Shown here: positions 10,428 through 21,600 of the stretch, piece after piece
Numbering within the stretch: the first letter of the stretch is position 1
Layout of the letters: every line of letters starts with the position of its first letter
Assembly: GCA_036852015.1 (NCBI GenBank)
Contig: JAANDG010000082.1
Coordinates: forward strand, 248,001-312,000
DNA: 64,000 nucleotides
Origin: Pelodera strongyloides
Lineage: Eukaryota > Nematoda > Chromadorea > Rhabditida > Rhabditidae
Direction of reading: 5' to 3'
The notes under the pieces: generated by a model
Seen by the model: only the letters and a program-made list of their open reading frames with translations
Told to the model about the DNA's origin: nothing
Database searches by the model: none
Translations under genes and position numbers: made by a program

Positions 10428-13400
10428 TCCTACAGGTCTTCTGCTAACCCAAGTTAAACTGAAACAAACATAGAAGAACTCGGTGAGTGCAGGATAATAA
10501 TACACGACGATTTCTCACCAAAGAAGCAACGTTGTTTCGTGGCGCAATTTCATAAAAGAAAATATCGACAATTCTATGTTATACCAAACAACATAAACAA
10601 AAAAAAGCGCAAATTGCTGTTTAAGTTTTAAAACAATTCAAGACCGCGGAACTTCCCCGTATTCCCTGTTAAACGTTCTTAATTGAACCTTCCTCCAAAA
10701 TTTAAACCATGAGAAAATTTCGACTTCCTGGCGCACTGAGGAATGCATCAGATGCGAGATCGGAATTAAAAAAAATAACATCATGAAAAAATGTATAGTA
10801 AACCAATTTGTTGCAAGTATAATAAGCGCTTATTCGCTTTTTGTCACCCACTCACGTATCCAATGTTTGGTTTGCATTCATTACAACAGCATAGTAGATG
10901 TTCCGTTTATGTACGAAAAAAAGTTAAATGAGTAATTTTAAAAATGTGCCAGAAGAAAGGAGTTGCATGGTTGTCGAATTAACCTTCCACAAATATCAAC
11001 AATTGAATTGGAAATGAATCACAATTTATAGTCGTGTCTAAAAAAAGTCTAAGTATATAACTATATTAGTATGAGAAGAAAAAAAGGGAAAAGTATATAG
11101 AAAATATGACCTCTACGGTTATTGGGAGGAAGTTGTGCATTGAGAATTCATGTGATGAAAAGAAGGAGAGGGAAACCAGGTGGAACTTTCACACCATTCA
11201 TTGGCAGGAGAAGAGCCCGACAATATAATGGAACTCCAGGAGTAGTGTGGATGAGAAAGAGGGGAATCTGAGGGATTGGCCTAGACGAACTCCGGCAGCC
11301 GTTGATGGAAGTGCAACAAAACAATCGAGGTCTTCAATCGAGACTTGTTTCTCTCCAATGAACAGAAGTTTTGATGTTGCATACATTCCTTCTTTTACTC
11401 AATTCCCATAGATATGGCACGTGTCGAGTGCTCAATTCTATTAACGGCGCCCGCAGATTTTCACCCGTACGAAAGATGGTGGAAAGAAACAATCCAAGAG
11501 ATACACCAAGGTAGTGCGTATCAAAAAACTCCATATGTTATGTCATATAAACATTTATGTGAGAACTCTAATTGTCATATTCCAGAGTAAGAATCTGTTT
11601 CTTCTGGATTTAAACTTTTAACACATCGAAAAACAAATGGTTCTTGTTGCACTTGATATTGTTCGCATAAGATGATAGCTTGAGTTGATGCGGCTCAAAT
11701 CAACTACTGGTTGGTTGAGGAAATGACTTTAGGAACATTAAAATCAAATATGATTTTCTTTATTCTGAGTGGGGGCATCTCTTAAGCCTGGCAATTGAGA
11801 GGAGAGCCATGCCCTCTTATAAAGGAGGAGGGAGCTATTCCCTGCCGACTTAGAAGGAGAGTCCCTACTAGAGCTTCTGACGAACCTATTTATGAACACG
11901 GAATAAAAGCTGCAATAGATGATTGGGAGTTAACGGCGCCCTTATGCAGGGGTGACATAGATCCAAATATTTTCCATATACTCAAATAATTAGAGTGTTC
12001 GTATTTGCTTTGTTCGGTGATATCTCAGTTCGCAAATGTTGTAAGCGCTAAGTTAACGTACTCACAGTATGGAAAATGCCAAATCGGTCAGTGATTTTAG
12101 TTTCCTCAATTTAATTTTTAATTTTATTAATGAGACTAATTCATTGGTGAAGCCCTGTTATATAATGTGTAATACACGTTCGTCGACGAAGAAGCAGTTT
12201 TTTCCGCGTTCAATTTTCTTGAGGACTAAAGTCCGTCATTCTAATTAATGATTGCATGAAGTCTCTACTACTGTCTCAACTGCGAAATGATGGGAACAAC
12301 AATATTCCACGACTCTGTTATAGCTACCAGCCAGAAAATCGCTCAATTATCATTACGTGAATATGTAACTTTGCCTGCGATTTATAAATAGATGAAGGCA
12401 TAACGTAACCTAGTTTCAGTAGTGCAATGTATAAAATGAACTCAGGTCACGCACTGCCGTGAGAATTAGTACGCAATGCTATGAAAACGGCTACATTTCC
12501 TTGGAAACCAACGCTCTGAAATCTCAAACCATTACCATTTTATCCTTCTTATCGGAGTATTTTAAATACTACAATGGGAATTTTCGAAAGGGGTCCAGCA
12601 AGACCTGCAAATTAGTGAAATGCATAACTCCCTTCATGCAAATTATATGACAATATGAGTTATTTTATTTAACATGAAAGTTGAGGTAGTATGTTTGGTT
12701 GAAGTGAGGGAAGAGCGTTCTTTGTGGAAATTGCATAACTCGGATGGATTTCGGTTAGAAGAAGGAAGAAGAATCCAATTGCATTGAAGAAAAGGAAATT
12801 CAATCTACTACGACTCATTCATTGTAGTAAGCGATTCTCGACCTTCCGATTACACCATTCAGATGTTTATGATGATGCGGAACTGACACACCACAGTCTT
12901 TGTTAATTATTTATTGCAAATAAAAATGAATGTGAAATACCAGGTAGCAGAAAATGCATGGGAAATGGCGGTGATTACGCATGAAATCACATGAGTCGTA
13001 CTTGATTTTGTATGGAGATGTGGGAAGAAAGCTAGGTTTCCAATCAGAAACTATAGAAAAAGACAATCTCAAGGGAGTGGAGAAGAAAACGCAAAAGAAT
13101 ACGCTTAATGAACGAGGTTGATAAAACAATCACCAAGGGAATATTGCATGCCAGAATTCAAAGTGAAATGAGCAAGAAATACTGTGAGCTATACAACAAT
13201 GGATAAACAACAATTATGTACAGTTCCAAAAATTAACGACAATGGCTCCTGTTTCCATAGAACGAACATGTTAATGTTTGCCCACAATACAATCTTGTGT
13301 ATTCGATTGTAAGATTGAATTGCCGACAATCTTCAATGAAGCAAAAAAGTCCAAGTGATCATCCTAGGTATACTGAGATACCGAGCAACTCAACAAAACA

Positions 13401-13461
13401 ATGGAAGATATTATACGGAAATAAATAGCAGAAAATTATTCGTTTGCGTAGTACCGTAGAA
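10428..13461. other. Intergenic region without a convincing gene
   Basis: About 3 kb, AT-rich. Two overlapping minus-strand open frames (11198-11534) and one plus-strand frame (11795-11989) are somewhat GC-rich, but none shows a start context, splice sites or family resemblance. The string TTAACGGCGCCC occurs twice in direct orientation (about 11440 and 11930), perhaps marking an old repeat. The part nearest 10.4 kb should hold the GPCR promoter. Confidence 0.5.
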
Positions 13462-14568
13462 TTATGATTGGGCATTGTCGTTAATGTTCTCTCGATTTTC
13501 GACGTCCTCTGAAAGAAAAAGGTTAACTAAAAACGAAGAGTTGGCACAAAATACATGGGACGCGGTCACCATTTTGTCCCTTTCGTACACTTTGTGTTTT
13601 TATTATCTTGTCTTGCTATAATGTACAACCCAATGTAGAAAGAAATCAGACAAAGAAAAATCGGATTTCACCGAGCAATTCACCGAGGAAAAAGAGTTGC
13701 CCCAGGAAAAGCACCACATTAAGCCAAAAAAAAGACAAATGTTATAATGCCCGCGAGATATGCTACAAATAAAAACGTTGTCCTCAAATATCAGCACGTC
13801 CATATCATGTGGGACAATTGTGATCAGGGTTACGGTGGATATTGGTCTAGTTATTATTCAGATCTAAAAAAAAAACACAAAATATGCAAAAGGGACCAAA
13901 AGGTGACCGCGTCCCTTTAACAGAAAGGCAGCGGAAGTAGCCTGCTATTTTCTTCATTTTACAATTATTCCGGTATTAACTAAAATTCTTACCGACTGTG
14001 TAATCAAGTTCAATCAGCCCTTGCAGCACTGGGATCATTGACCGTTTTTTCAAAGCTTCCATTCTCTCAATACTCATGAAGTTGGTGGCACGTATATCTA
14101 AACAATTGGCAATAAAGGAAGCGAAAACCCGTTTTCAACAGCAAACTATTCGATATGCACTTAAAGCGTGAATGTGTTTTTTTGATCATTAAGTGACCCA
14201 TTGTTTAAATGAATTATTGCTAATTTACCACTACCCAAAATGCCTACACACCTTTGCATCGCAAATTCCTGACTGGAATGCGGGAAATACGGTCCAGTGG
14301 GTACCTTGGTAGTTTCTGGAATCAAAATTAAAGAGTGGTTTAGGTTCTATCTATCCTACGTTGGGCGCTTTTTTAACGTGAAAAGAAAATCAACGATAAA
14401 ACTGAGAACAGAAATGGATACAAATAAAAACTCATTCAAGGACAAAATATCCAAATGTTAGCTAATTAATGTCTCGTGCAATGTATATGTGCATATCTAC
14501 AACATCATGCTAACCTCTTCTTCGATCCTCTGTTTTTGAATTTTCTTTTGTTTCCTTTTACCCGCCAT
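13462..14568 (-). CDS. Small basic protein of unknown function (89 aa)
   Basis: Four exons close exactly in phase: 14515-14568, 14252-14315, 13993-14097 and 13462-13508, total 270 nt. The protein starts MAGKRKQKKIQKQRIEEE, a highly basic amphipathic N-terminus, followed by KLPRYPLDRISRIPVRNL. It then runs through IERMEALKKRSMIPVLQG to an acidic, Asn-rich end (ENRENINDNAQS). An acceptor (CTCGTTTAG) lies about 25 nt upstream of the ATG, consistent with trans-splicing. There is no signal peptide or membrane segment; the Lys/Arg-rich N-terminus could be a nuclear or nucleolar signal. I do not recognise the family. Reality as a gene rests on four phase-compatible splice junctions. Intron 3 carries an inverted-repeat element. 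Confidence 0.65.
13557..13915. mobile_element. MITE-like inverted-repeat element in an intron
   Basis: The left end GGGACGCGGTCACCATTTTG and the right end, read in reverse complement as GGGACGCGGTCACCTTTTGG, form terminal inverted repeats of about 45 bp with a few mismatches; similarity continues to TTTGTGTTTTT. It is 359 bp long with no open frame of note. It lies wholly in intron 3 of the 89-aa gene. No clear target duplication is visible, so the superfamily is undetermined. Confidence 0.8.
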
Positions 14569-15760
14569 GATTAACAACGATTGTATGTCTAAACGAGCAT
14601 AATAATTAAAATCGGAAGTGGAATTCAGCATTGTAGTGGAAAAAAAGATATTAGAGATTCAATTTACATAAATTCAAAACTGTCGAAACACTCTAATTAG
14701 CATTACATTTTCGGACAAGCAATCAAACAGTTAAAAAGCAGAACATGGTCATGTCGTGTATTAAGCGATGTATATCTATTGTCGAGGTGTCGGCCTACAT
14801 TCAACAAGATCGAAAGATCTACGCGATTGCAAATTGTGAATGTTTTGTTTGTGTTCTCGCTTAATTTGTGACAGAAACAAAAAATGAGTCTCCGGCACTA
14901 TAATGCCAACAATTGGGGCAGATACACACCCAGGGTGTGCTTGTGCCGATCAAGTGAAAAATTAATGCTCAATGTGTAATTTGGACAATCCGGTTCCAAG
15001 AAAAGAAGAAAGAAGTGAATACCTAATATCTATGCTGCCGAGTGATCCAAAACCGCTCTTGGCATCCAACAAGAATAAAGAGATTTTTAACTGGCACCCC
15101 ATACTACAACTAGGACAAAAGATAATTCTTTATTACGGAAAAAGCAAAACAATAATGCACATAAAGTGATCCAAACGATGGACAGAAGAAAGATATGACA
15201 TGGTGCGGTTTGCCGGAGAAAACTGTAAGGGATTGCAGACCGAACCGCGATAATAAATTTGAAGCACCATTACCTGCCATGAATTATACCAAACCGGGAA
15301 TTGCAAACCTTTTCCAGATAAAACATCATCAGATATGTAACAGTTCTGAATTATACGCATAAAAAATAAAACATGTTTAAAAGTAGGATTTCTAAAGCAA
15401 ACCGGTAGCAACCAAATTCCCGCACAGATTCAAATAGAGGATACACTGATAAACGATTCCTCGATAAACATAATGACTAAAGGTACCACCGAGAGGAGAA
15501 TTGCGACAAAAGTGATAATATCTGAGATTTTAGAAAGCAAACGTTACCGATAAATGTAAAAGAGCAAACCGGGGTAAGCATAAACGTATGCAATGTTTTC
15601 CAGTAGAAACAATCAGCCAAAAACAAAAAAAAGTGAGGAGTAACAACTAAAGAAGAGGATGATTATATGACTGAATAATGCAAATACGAGGACTTTTAGT
15701 GATCTCGAAAGTTAAAGGGGAAAAGGTTCTCTCTGAAAACTATGATTATGTGGAAGATCT
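14569..15760. other. Intergenic region
   Basis: About 1.2 kb between the 89-aa gene start and the MBOAT stop codon. AT-rich, no convincing coding exon. It should contain the promoter of the 89-aa gene and the MBOAT 3' UTR. The spacing is too long for a typical nematode operon. Confidence 0.55.
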
Positions 15761-18760
15761 CTAGTTTTCTTTTGCCTTCTTCTCTCTCGGAGTCTCGTCG
15801 GTCTTCTTCAAAGGTGGAAATACCATTGGAGTCACAAAGATGGTGAGAAGGCCAATAATATGTCCGAAGAACCAAACCCGCCTGTAACAATGTACATAAC
15901 GATTAGGGAACGAGCAAAAAAGGCTACTATGTTAGATGATGTTCACCTTTTTGAGATAACTTAATTACGCATCAGCATTAACTATTACCCTCTGAACGTC
16001 GAGCTACACTAACACTAAATCCACGAACTTACATAAATCCACTGTGCCTGTCTGACAGCAGCAAAAAAAAAACACAGAAAAACTTACGAGTAGACGAACA
16101 CAGCAGGATAGAAATGCATTGTGACAAAAGAGTAGGTCGCATATGCCAACGCAACTTTGGTGACGGCAAAGGAGAACACGTCGTACGCAAATTTGTGCGT
16201 CTTATTCTCGAGGAACAAATGACGCAGGGAGCGGCGGAACTAAAACGTATATGTAACGAGTAGGTAAACTTTTAATTATCTAAGTCAATGAAAGGAATAC
16301 GAAGAAATATCACGAAAAACTAATGTCCAAAAAAAGACCCTTACCGTCTTTCCAGCCACTGTGAAGAGAGCGGCTGTGGCAAAAGCGATATAGTATCCCG
16401 GGAAGAATCCATGCCACCATGCAGATAGAGCATAGGTGGCGACCATACGATACCTTAACACATATGCTCAGTTCTCTGCTAAATGAGTCTAACCTATCCC
16501 TATCTTTTTCAAATTCCAACTAACACCAAAGGTGACTAAAGAATGCTGAAAAACGAACCTCTTGGGTGCTCTGTCGTAGGCCGTTCGCCGGAGCCATGCG
16601 ACAGTGGTGATATTCCAGTTATCCAGAGTTACTTTCAAAGACTGAGCAAGCTAAAATGTATTTATATGTAGAAGTTGGAGAACGACTATCGAGCTGCATG
16701 ACTAGGTTCACTGAACAAACGCCAAAAACACATAAGCTTACCTCAACACGCAACGGCTCAACATTTGTCATGAGTTTCCATTCGGGATTGCCTGCCTCAT
16801 CGTAACCGGAGAACCCGAATCCAGAAATGTTGCACAGAGCATCGGCTGAAGGGGGAAATTGGACTAGATGAAACGATAAAGAAGGAGTATATCATATGCG
16901 TCCATGTTGTAAGATATAGCAACCAAAGAGCTGGAAAACTCACACATCACCCAGGCAAAATAGTACTGGATTCGGCTGAAGAAGATACAAATCCACCAAA
17001 TGGAAAGCCACAAGTAGAAGGGCTTGTTGAGGTCGGTCTTTTCAGCGATACGCTCTGGGTAGAAAGAGCCGGCGAACAATCCAATGAGAACAAGAAGGAA
17101 GAGAGCAAAGCATAACTTCCTAACAGCCACGGCAGTTGGTGATGGAATCTGAAATGGCAGCAATCATTTAAGACGAAGCGCAAGTGCATCGAATTATTGT
17201 TTATTCCGCACCTAGTATGGGTATTTAATGCAAATTTGTGATGTACTCATGAATATTTGTGATGTAATTTGTGATGTACTTTTTCCCAGTGACTACTATT
17301 AAACACGTTCGATAGGAAGCGGGACTATCGATTAGATTCTACATTGGGGCATAGTTTTCTTTCCAACAAGCATAGAGAAATACCGTACCTTTCCAGTCCT
17401 GTCCCTTTGAATGTGTTTTCCGTTTATGAAGTTGACGTAATCGACATACATGGACATGGGCCCAGTGAGGATCGTTTGGAAGTGGAAACAGTAGGAGAGG
17501 TACATAAGAAGTGGGGGGACTTCGCTAAAACACTATTCGATATGTTGTGAAAGGAACTGGTCAACATTAACGAAATCTGCAAAAAACAATCGAAAGAAAG
17601 CACTACCTGAGAGCCTCTCTGATTTGATGCGGTTGAAGATCTTCCTTCTTCCGAGCTTTGCCATCGTGAAGTGAGAAGGCCAGCATAGTCACCTAATAAA
17701 GACGGTGATATGGTATGTATACATGTAAAAGAGTGAAAAAGGCACATTAACAGAAGAACTGTACCTTCTGAACGATGATCATCATTGGACCAGTGACATC
17801 AATGGAATATTCATTCAACAGTCGCCATCGGTAGTAATGAATAAATGTCAGATAGCCCGTAGCAAATAGAAACACACATCTGCAAGTGAATATACCATAA
17901 AGCATAAGCAATATCAAACAAAGCACTTTCAAATTTTACAGGAAAAATAGGAAAATTGAATAAGGATGACTCACTTGTGCACCAAATTCGGCGGAACAAA
18001 ATACATCAGTGCATAGTTGATCAACACGTTTGCAAGAAGGTGCTTAATCGCCCTGAAAGTAACAAGCATGACTGGATTAACTACCAAGATCATTTCACTT
18101 AAGGAACGATATTAAGAAACTTGAAAACTGACCCTCCAAAGCAGAAATAGCAGAATGTCAGTCCGATCACTAGGGGAAAGACTGTACGCAGTTGATGAGA
18201 TACTTGGCCAGCGGCGAGTTTAGTTTGGTAGAGATATCCAAGAGGAGCGGAGAGAAACAAACAGGTCACCATGTTCACCTGAATGGTTTACTTTCGCTGA
18301 GTAGGTAGTACTATTATAAGAGATGGTAGAAGTGATGAATACCCCATAATGGAAAACACTGCCCCCGAAAAAGTACACCACTTCAAAGTTAAATTTACCC
18401 TCACCTTTCATACAAAGAGCATCATCCGCAGTAAACAGTTAAAACTAGCAGCAAGATGAATGGTAGCTAAGATAAACCCGCCATCTTACTTGCATGCCGT
18501 CAATTTTACATTAATATACTTGGATTCTTCTATGGAAAAGTACTGTCCATAGGACAACTATACGCAAAATGGGCAAGTACACCTGACAAGGTTAGTAGTT
18601 TACACATTTACAAAATAGGCAGATTTATGGGTAAGACGTTTTAACTGCAAATCCTGCTCCGAAATCGAAAAAGGTATACCTTGTCAGTATCGACTCCCAC
18701 AATGCTTGCCAGTGGGGCAAGCATGGTTGACCCATCATAAAATGTGTGAACACCAGGCAT
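15761..18760 (-). CDS. MBOAT-family lysophospholipid acyltransferase (LPCAT3/MBOAT5-like)
   Basis: About twelve exons. The first (18680-18760) encodes MPGVHTFYDGSTMLAP and follows an acceptor (TTATTTCAG) about 10 nt upstream of the ATG. Hydrophobic exons follow at about 18132-18280, 17975-18052, 17765-17881 and 17610-17690. The exon at about 17400-17535 gives LSYCFHFQTILTGP, a lysophospholipid-acyltransferase signature. Further exons are at about 16950-17150, 16742-16852 (NISGFGFSGYDE), 16560-16650 (TLDNWNITTVAWL, with the MBOAT Asn), 16343-16453 (SAWWHGFFPGYY, with the catalytic His) and 16088-16240. The last (15761-15881) gives FFGHIIGLL and a Lys-rich end KKAKEN. The family re-acylates lysophospholipids in the ER membrane (Lands cycle) using acyl-CoA. 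Length, motif set and order match LPCAT3; C. elegans mboa-6 is the likely counterpart, from memory. The Lys-rich cytosolic tail suits ER residence. Confidence 0.9.
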
Positions 18761-21389
18761 AATTACTCCCTGAAATAATCAGCCATTATAATGCTTTTCC
18801 ACATATTTTTTAAATACACTGAAGGAGCAAATGATGGCAAGAAGCCAACTTGATGGCAAGAAGCCAACAAGTCGTATAGAAACAAACTAAATTGAACAAA
18901 ACAAGGACATTTCGAAACGCCATGCCTGATGGTAATACGGTATACAGGATGATGATAGGAAATTCATTTCAGTCACCTCAAAAACATTTGTGAACTACCT
19001 GGCAGCCAATATTTTGCTTAACAAAATGAATTGTATTATTATAACGCAATCACAATACATCAATCTATGAGGGATAGTACCGGGAAGGAAGTATTAAAGG
19101 GTTTGCTTCGTCGTTTCTATTGAACGCAACTATATATATAGAACGTGAATAACCACATAAAAAGGGGAACACCGTATCAACGCAAACAAAGCGCAACTCA
19201 TGCTTCATGCGTAAGTTTATAACAATAAAGTTCATTTTTCAGAATTTTGACTGCAATGCAAATATGTATATGGAAAATTCGTCAATGGGCACGATTTCTG
19301 CGTTTATGAAAATAAGTTCGATGCTTTTGCAGGACGCTTCTATCCCAAAAACGGAAAGCGGTTGTCTCTGTTTTGCACTGACTGTTCAAGAACGAGATAA
19401 AAGATTAGGAGCCGGGCAAAAAGAATGCTTGTCTATTAATTGAGCCAGGGCAAAGGTCCTACTTTTCATAGATTTTTAGGAATAGACAAAAGCGTGTGGT
19501 AAAAAAGAGAGCGATAAGAGGAGAGTAGGAGAGAGGAGTGTAGGAGATTTTTGGGGAATTTTAGATAAGTCTACGCAATTTTGATTGAGAAAGTAAAATA
19601 CAATCAACGCATGCTCACTGAATGTAAGATTTTTGTCAAAACAACAATAATTTTTGTAGACGCGATAACAATTATAACAACAAATAAACTAGTGTTTCAG
19701 TGACTATCCCACAATAAGAACACAACACGAATTCATTATAAAAAAGTAGAAGAAGGCGTTAGTAGCAAGCGCGGAGGGACGGGAAGTATGTTGTTATTGC
19801 AATGCTCTATTTACTGAGGGTGAGACAGCCGACACGTGCAAACACAAACACAATCGATTTTGTTTTTACTTTGAAAGTCAATGTCGAAATTCATGAACTG
19901 ACAAAAAATTGAGTAAGAGCAGAAAAAAAAACATACACCCATATTCAGGCAATCAAATATGACTGTAATATATTTTAGTCAACAAAAAAAATGGAATAAA
20001 CAACCGTAAATATAAAACGAAAATGTATTGAATTAAAAAAGTAAATATAGAACATAATATATTCAATTAGAATTCAAGTTGGATTAGATTGTGCATGGCA
20101 AGGTCAGAAAGGTCAGCAATCAATGAAAAAAGAGAGACGGAGAGAAAAAGGGGAAATCACGCGATCATTTGGAGAGCGAAGGGCAAAAATAGTGCACAAC
20201 ACATCTGTCCAGGTGCAAGCATTGCATAAAGATAGATAGTTCAATCTATATACGTCTTAAACATACATTAGAGTAGGAGATATTTGTTCGCCAAAACGAA
20301 ATAATGCCAGTGAAGGAAAGATACACCTTTGGAAGGATATTTTTGGCATGTTGCCATATTCGGCGGCTCCAGCATTACTCTTATTGCTTGTTGTTGACTT
20401 TCGATTCACAAGGCTTTGTTGAGAGTTATTCAATGTTATCCGAGAGAGTTATTGAGATATACTGAGAGTTATTGAATCGCGAAATACTTAAAAACGTAGA
20501 TGCAATAAGAGAAACCGTAATCTTACATGCATATCAACAAAAGAGAAAATTAAGAAGAATCAAAATTGCGCTGATTTGCTTTACAACGAATGCCATTCTT
20601 GTGATGAAAACTAAAAAGTGCAATGATTTAGGTTTGAATGGCGCGATCAAAACCAAAGAACTGATACATTTTGCATTCGCCTCCTCCAATGCTGTAGATC
20701 AGATGCGAAAATAAGTGAAGTAGAGCTCTTGTCCAATGTGTACCCAACATCGACAAGCTTTGAAGTTGGCAATTGACGTCCTCCCTACGCAAGATCAGTT
20801 CAAAAATCAAACCAAGAATGAGACGCCGCAGTTGCTTCTTCAGATAATGCTTACCAAATCTTGAAGGTTTTCTTACTGTGCAATAGTAAGATAAATATTA
20901 CCGTTTACTATCCTTAATTATTGCGCCGTGGCTTGTATAAATTATGAAAAATAAGGAGAGTACAATAATGAATCATTATGTGGGGGAGAACGGCCCAACG
21001 ACTCTGGCGGGTGATTTTTGTAGTGAAACTTGAAAAAGTGTAGATATCGCCTCGGAAAGTCGACAATTGCAACCTTACTGCATTATGGGACAATTCCTCA
21101 CGATGACGGTACACGTTGCCAGCTATTTCCATGAGGAGAGAGATGAAGTGCTAACTCTAATATTCTAAATTTTCATTCACTTTAAAAGATAAAGAAACGG
21201 CAAAAAGAGAGACTTTCATAGTGACCCGACGTCCATTGTAAGAAAATACCATTTTTTTGCTTCGTGGCCTCTGGTACACGAGACAAGTCATGCTGCAAAA
21301 TATCGTATTATATAAAGCAACTAACTATATATATTTATTTATCTCGCGTGTCGTCCGTAACGATAAAGCAAAGAATTTTCAACACAAAA

Positions 21390-21470
21390 TACTCGGTGCT
21401 ACGGGAATCGAACCCGACATCTCTTGCGTATGGTTAGTATTCCAGTTCTTTACCAATGCGTTATTTCATG
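21390..21470 (-). pseudogene. tRNA-like fossil 1 (degenerate tRNA or SINE head)
   Basis: On the minus strand a near-perfect B box (GGGTTCGATTCCCG) is preceded at tRNA-like spacing by an A-box-like CGCATTGGTAAAG. The acceptor stem does not pair with the 5' side and the anticodon arm is poor, so a functional tRNA is unlikely. It is probably a tRNA-derived repeat remnant. Confidence 0.5.
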
Positions 21471-21519
21471 GGGGGTAATTCTTGATAGTTAATGATGATG
21501 AGCATAATCCCAAACGCAA

Positions 21520-21600
21520 AACACTTGGCTTAAGTGGGGAATCGAACACACCAACCTCCCGTCGGCAGACCAACCCGTTCAATGCTTTGCCGATTAGTAG
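21520..21600 (-). pseudogene. tRNA-like fossil 2
   Basis: A second minus-strand T-arm-like sequence (TGTTCGATTCCCCAC) with upstream CGGCAAAGCATTGAACGG as a weak A box, about 130 bp from the first fossil and in the same orientation. Stems are not well formed. Together the two suggest pol III-derived repeat debris. Confidence 0.4.

Noticed and set aside
10440..10460. Spliced-leader RNA gene
   Set aside because: The minus strand has AACTTGGGTTA, which resembles part of an SL sequence, but it is the 5' end of a GPCR exon region and lacks the rest of an SL RNA.
11795..11989. 64-codon frame with acidic and Arg-rich parts
   Set aside because: No acceptor or donor in compatible phase, no neighbour to join, and no family resemblance.
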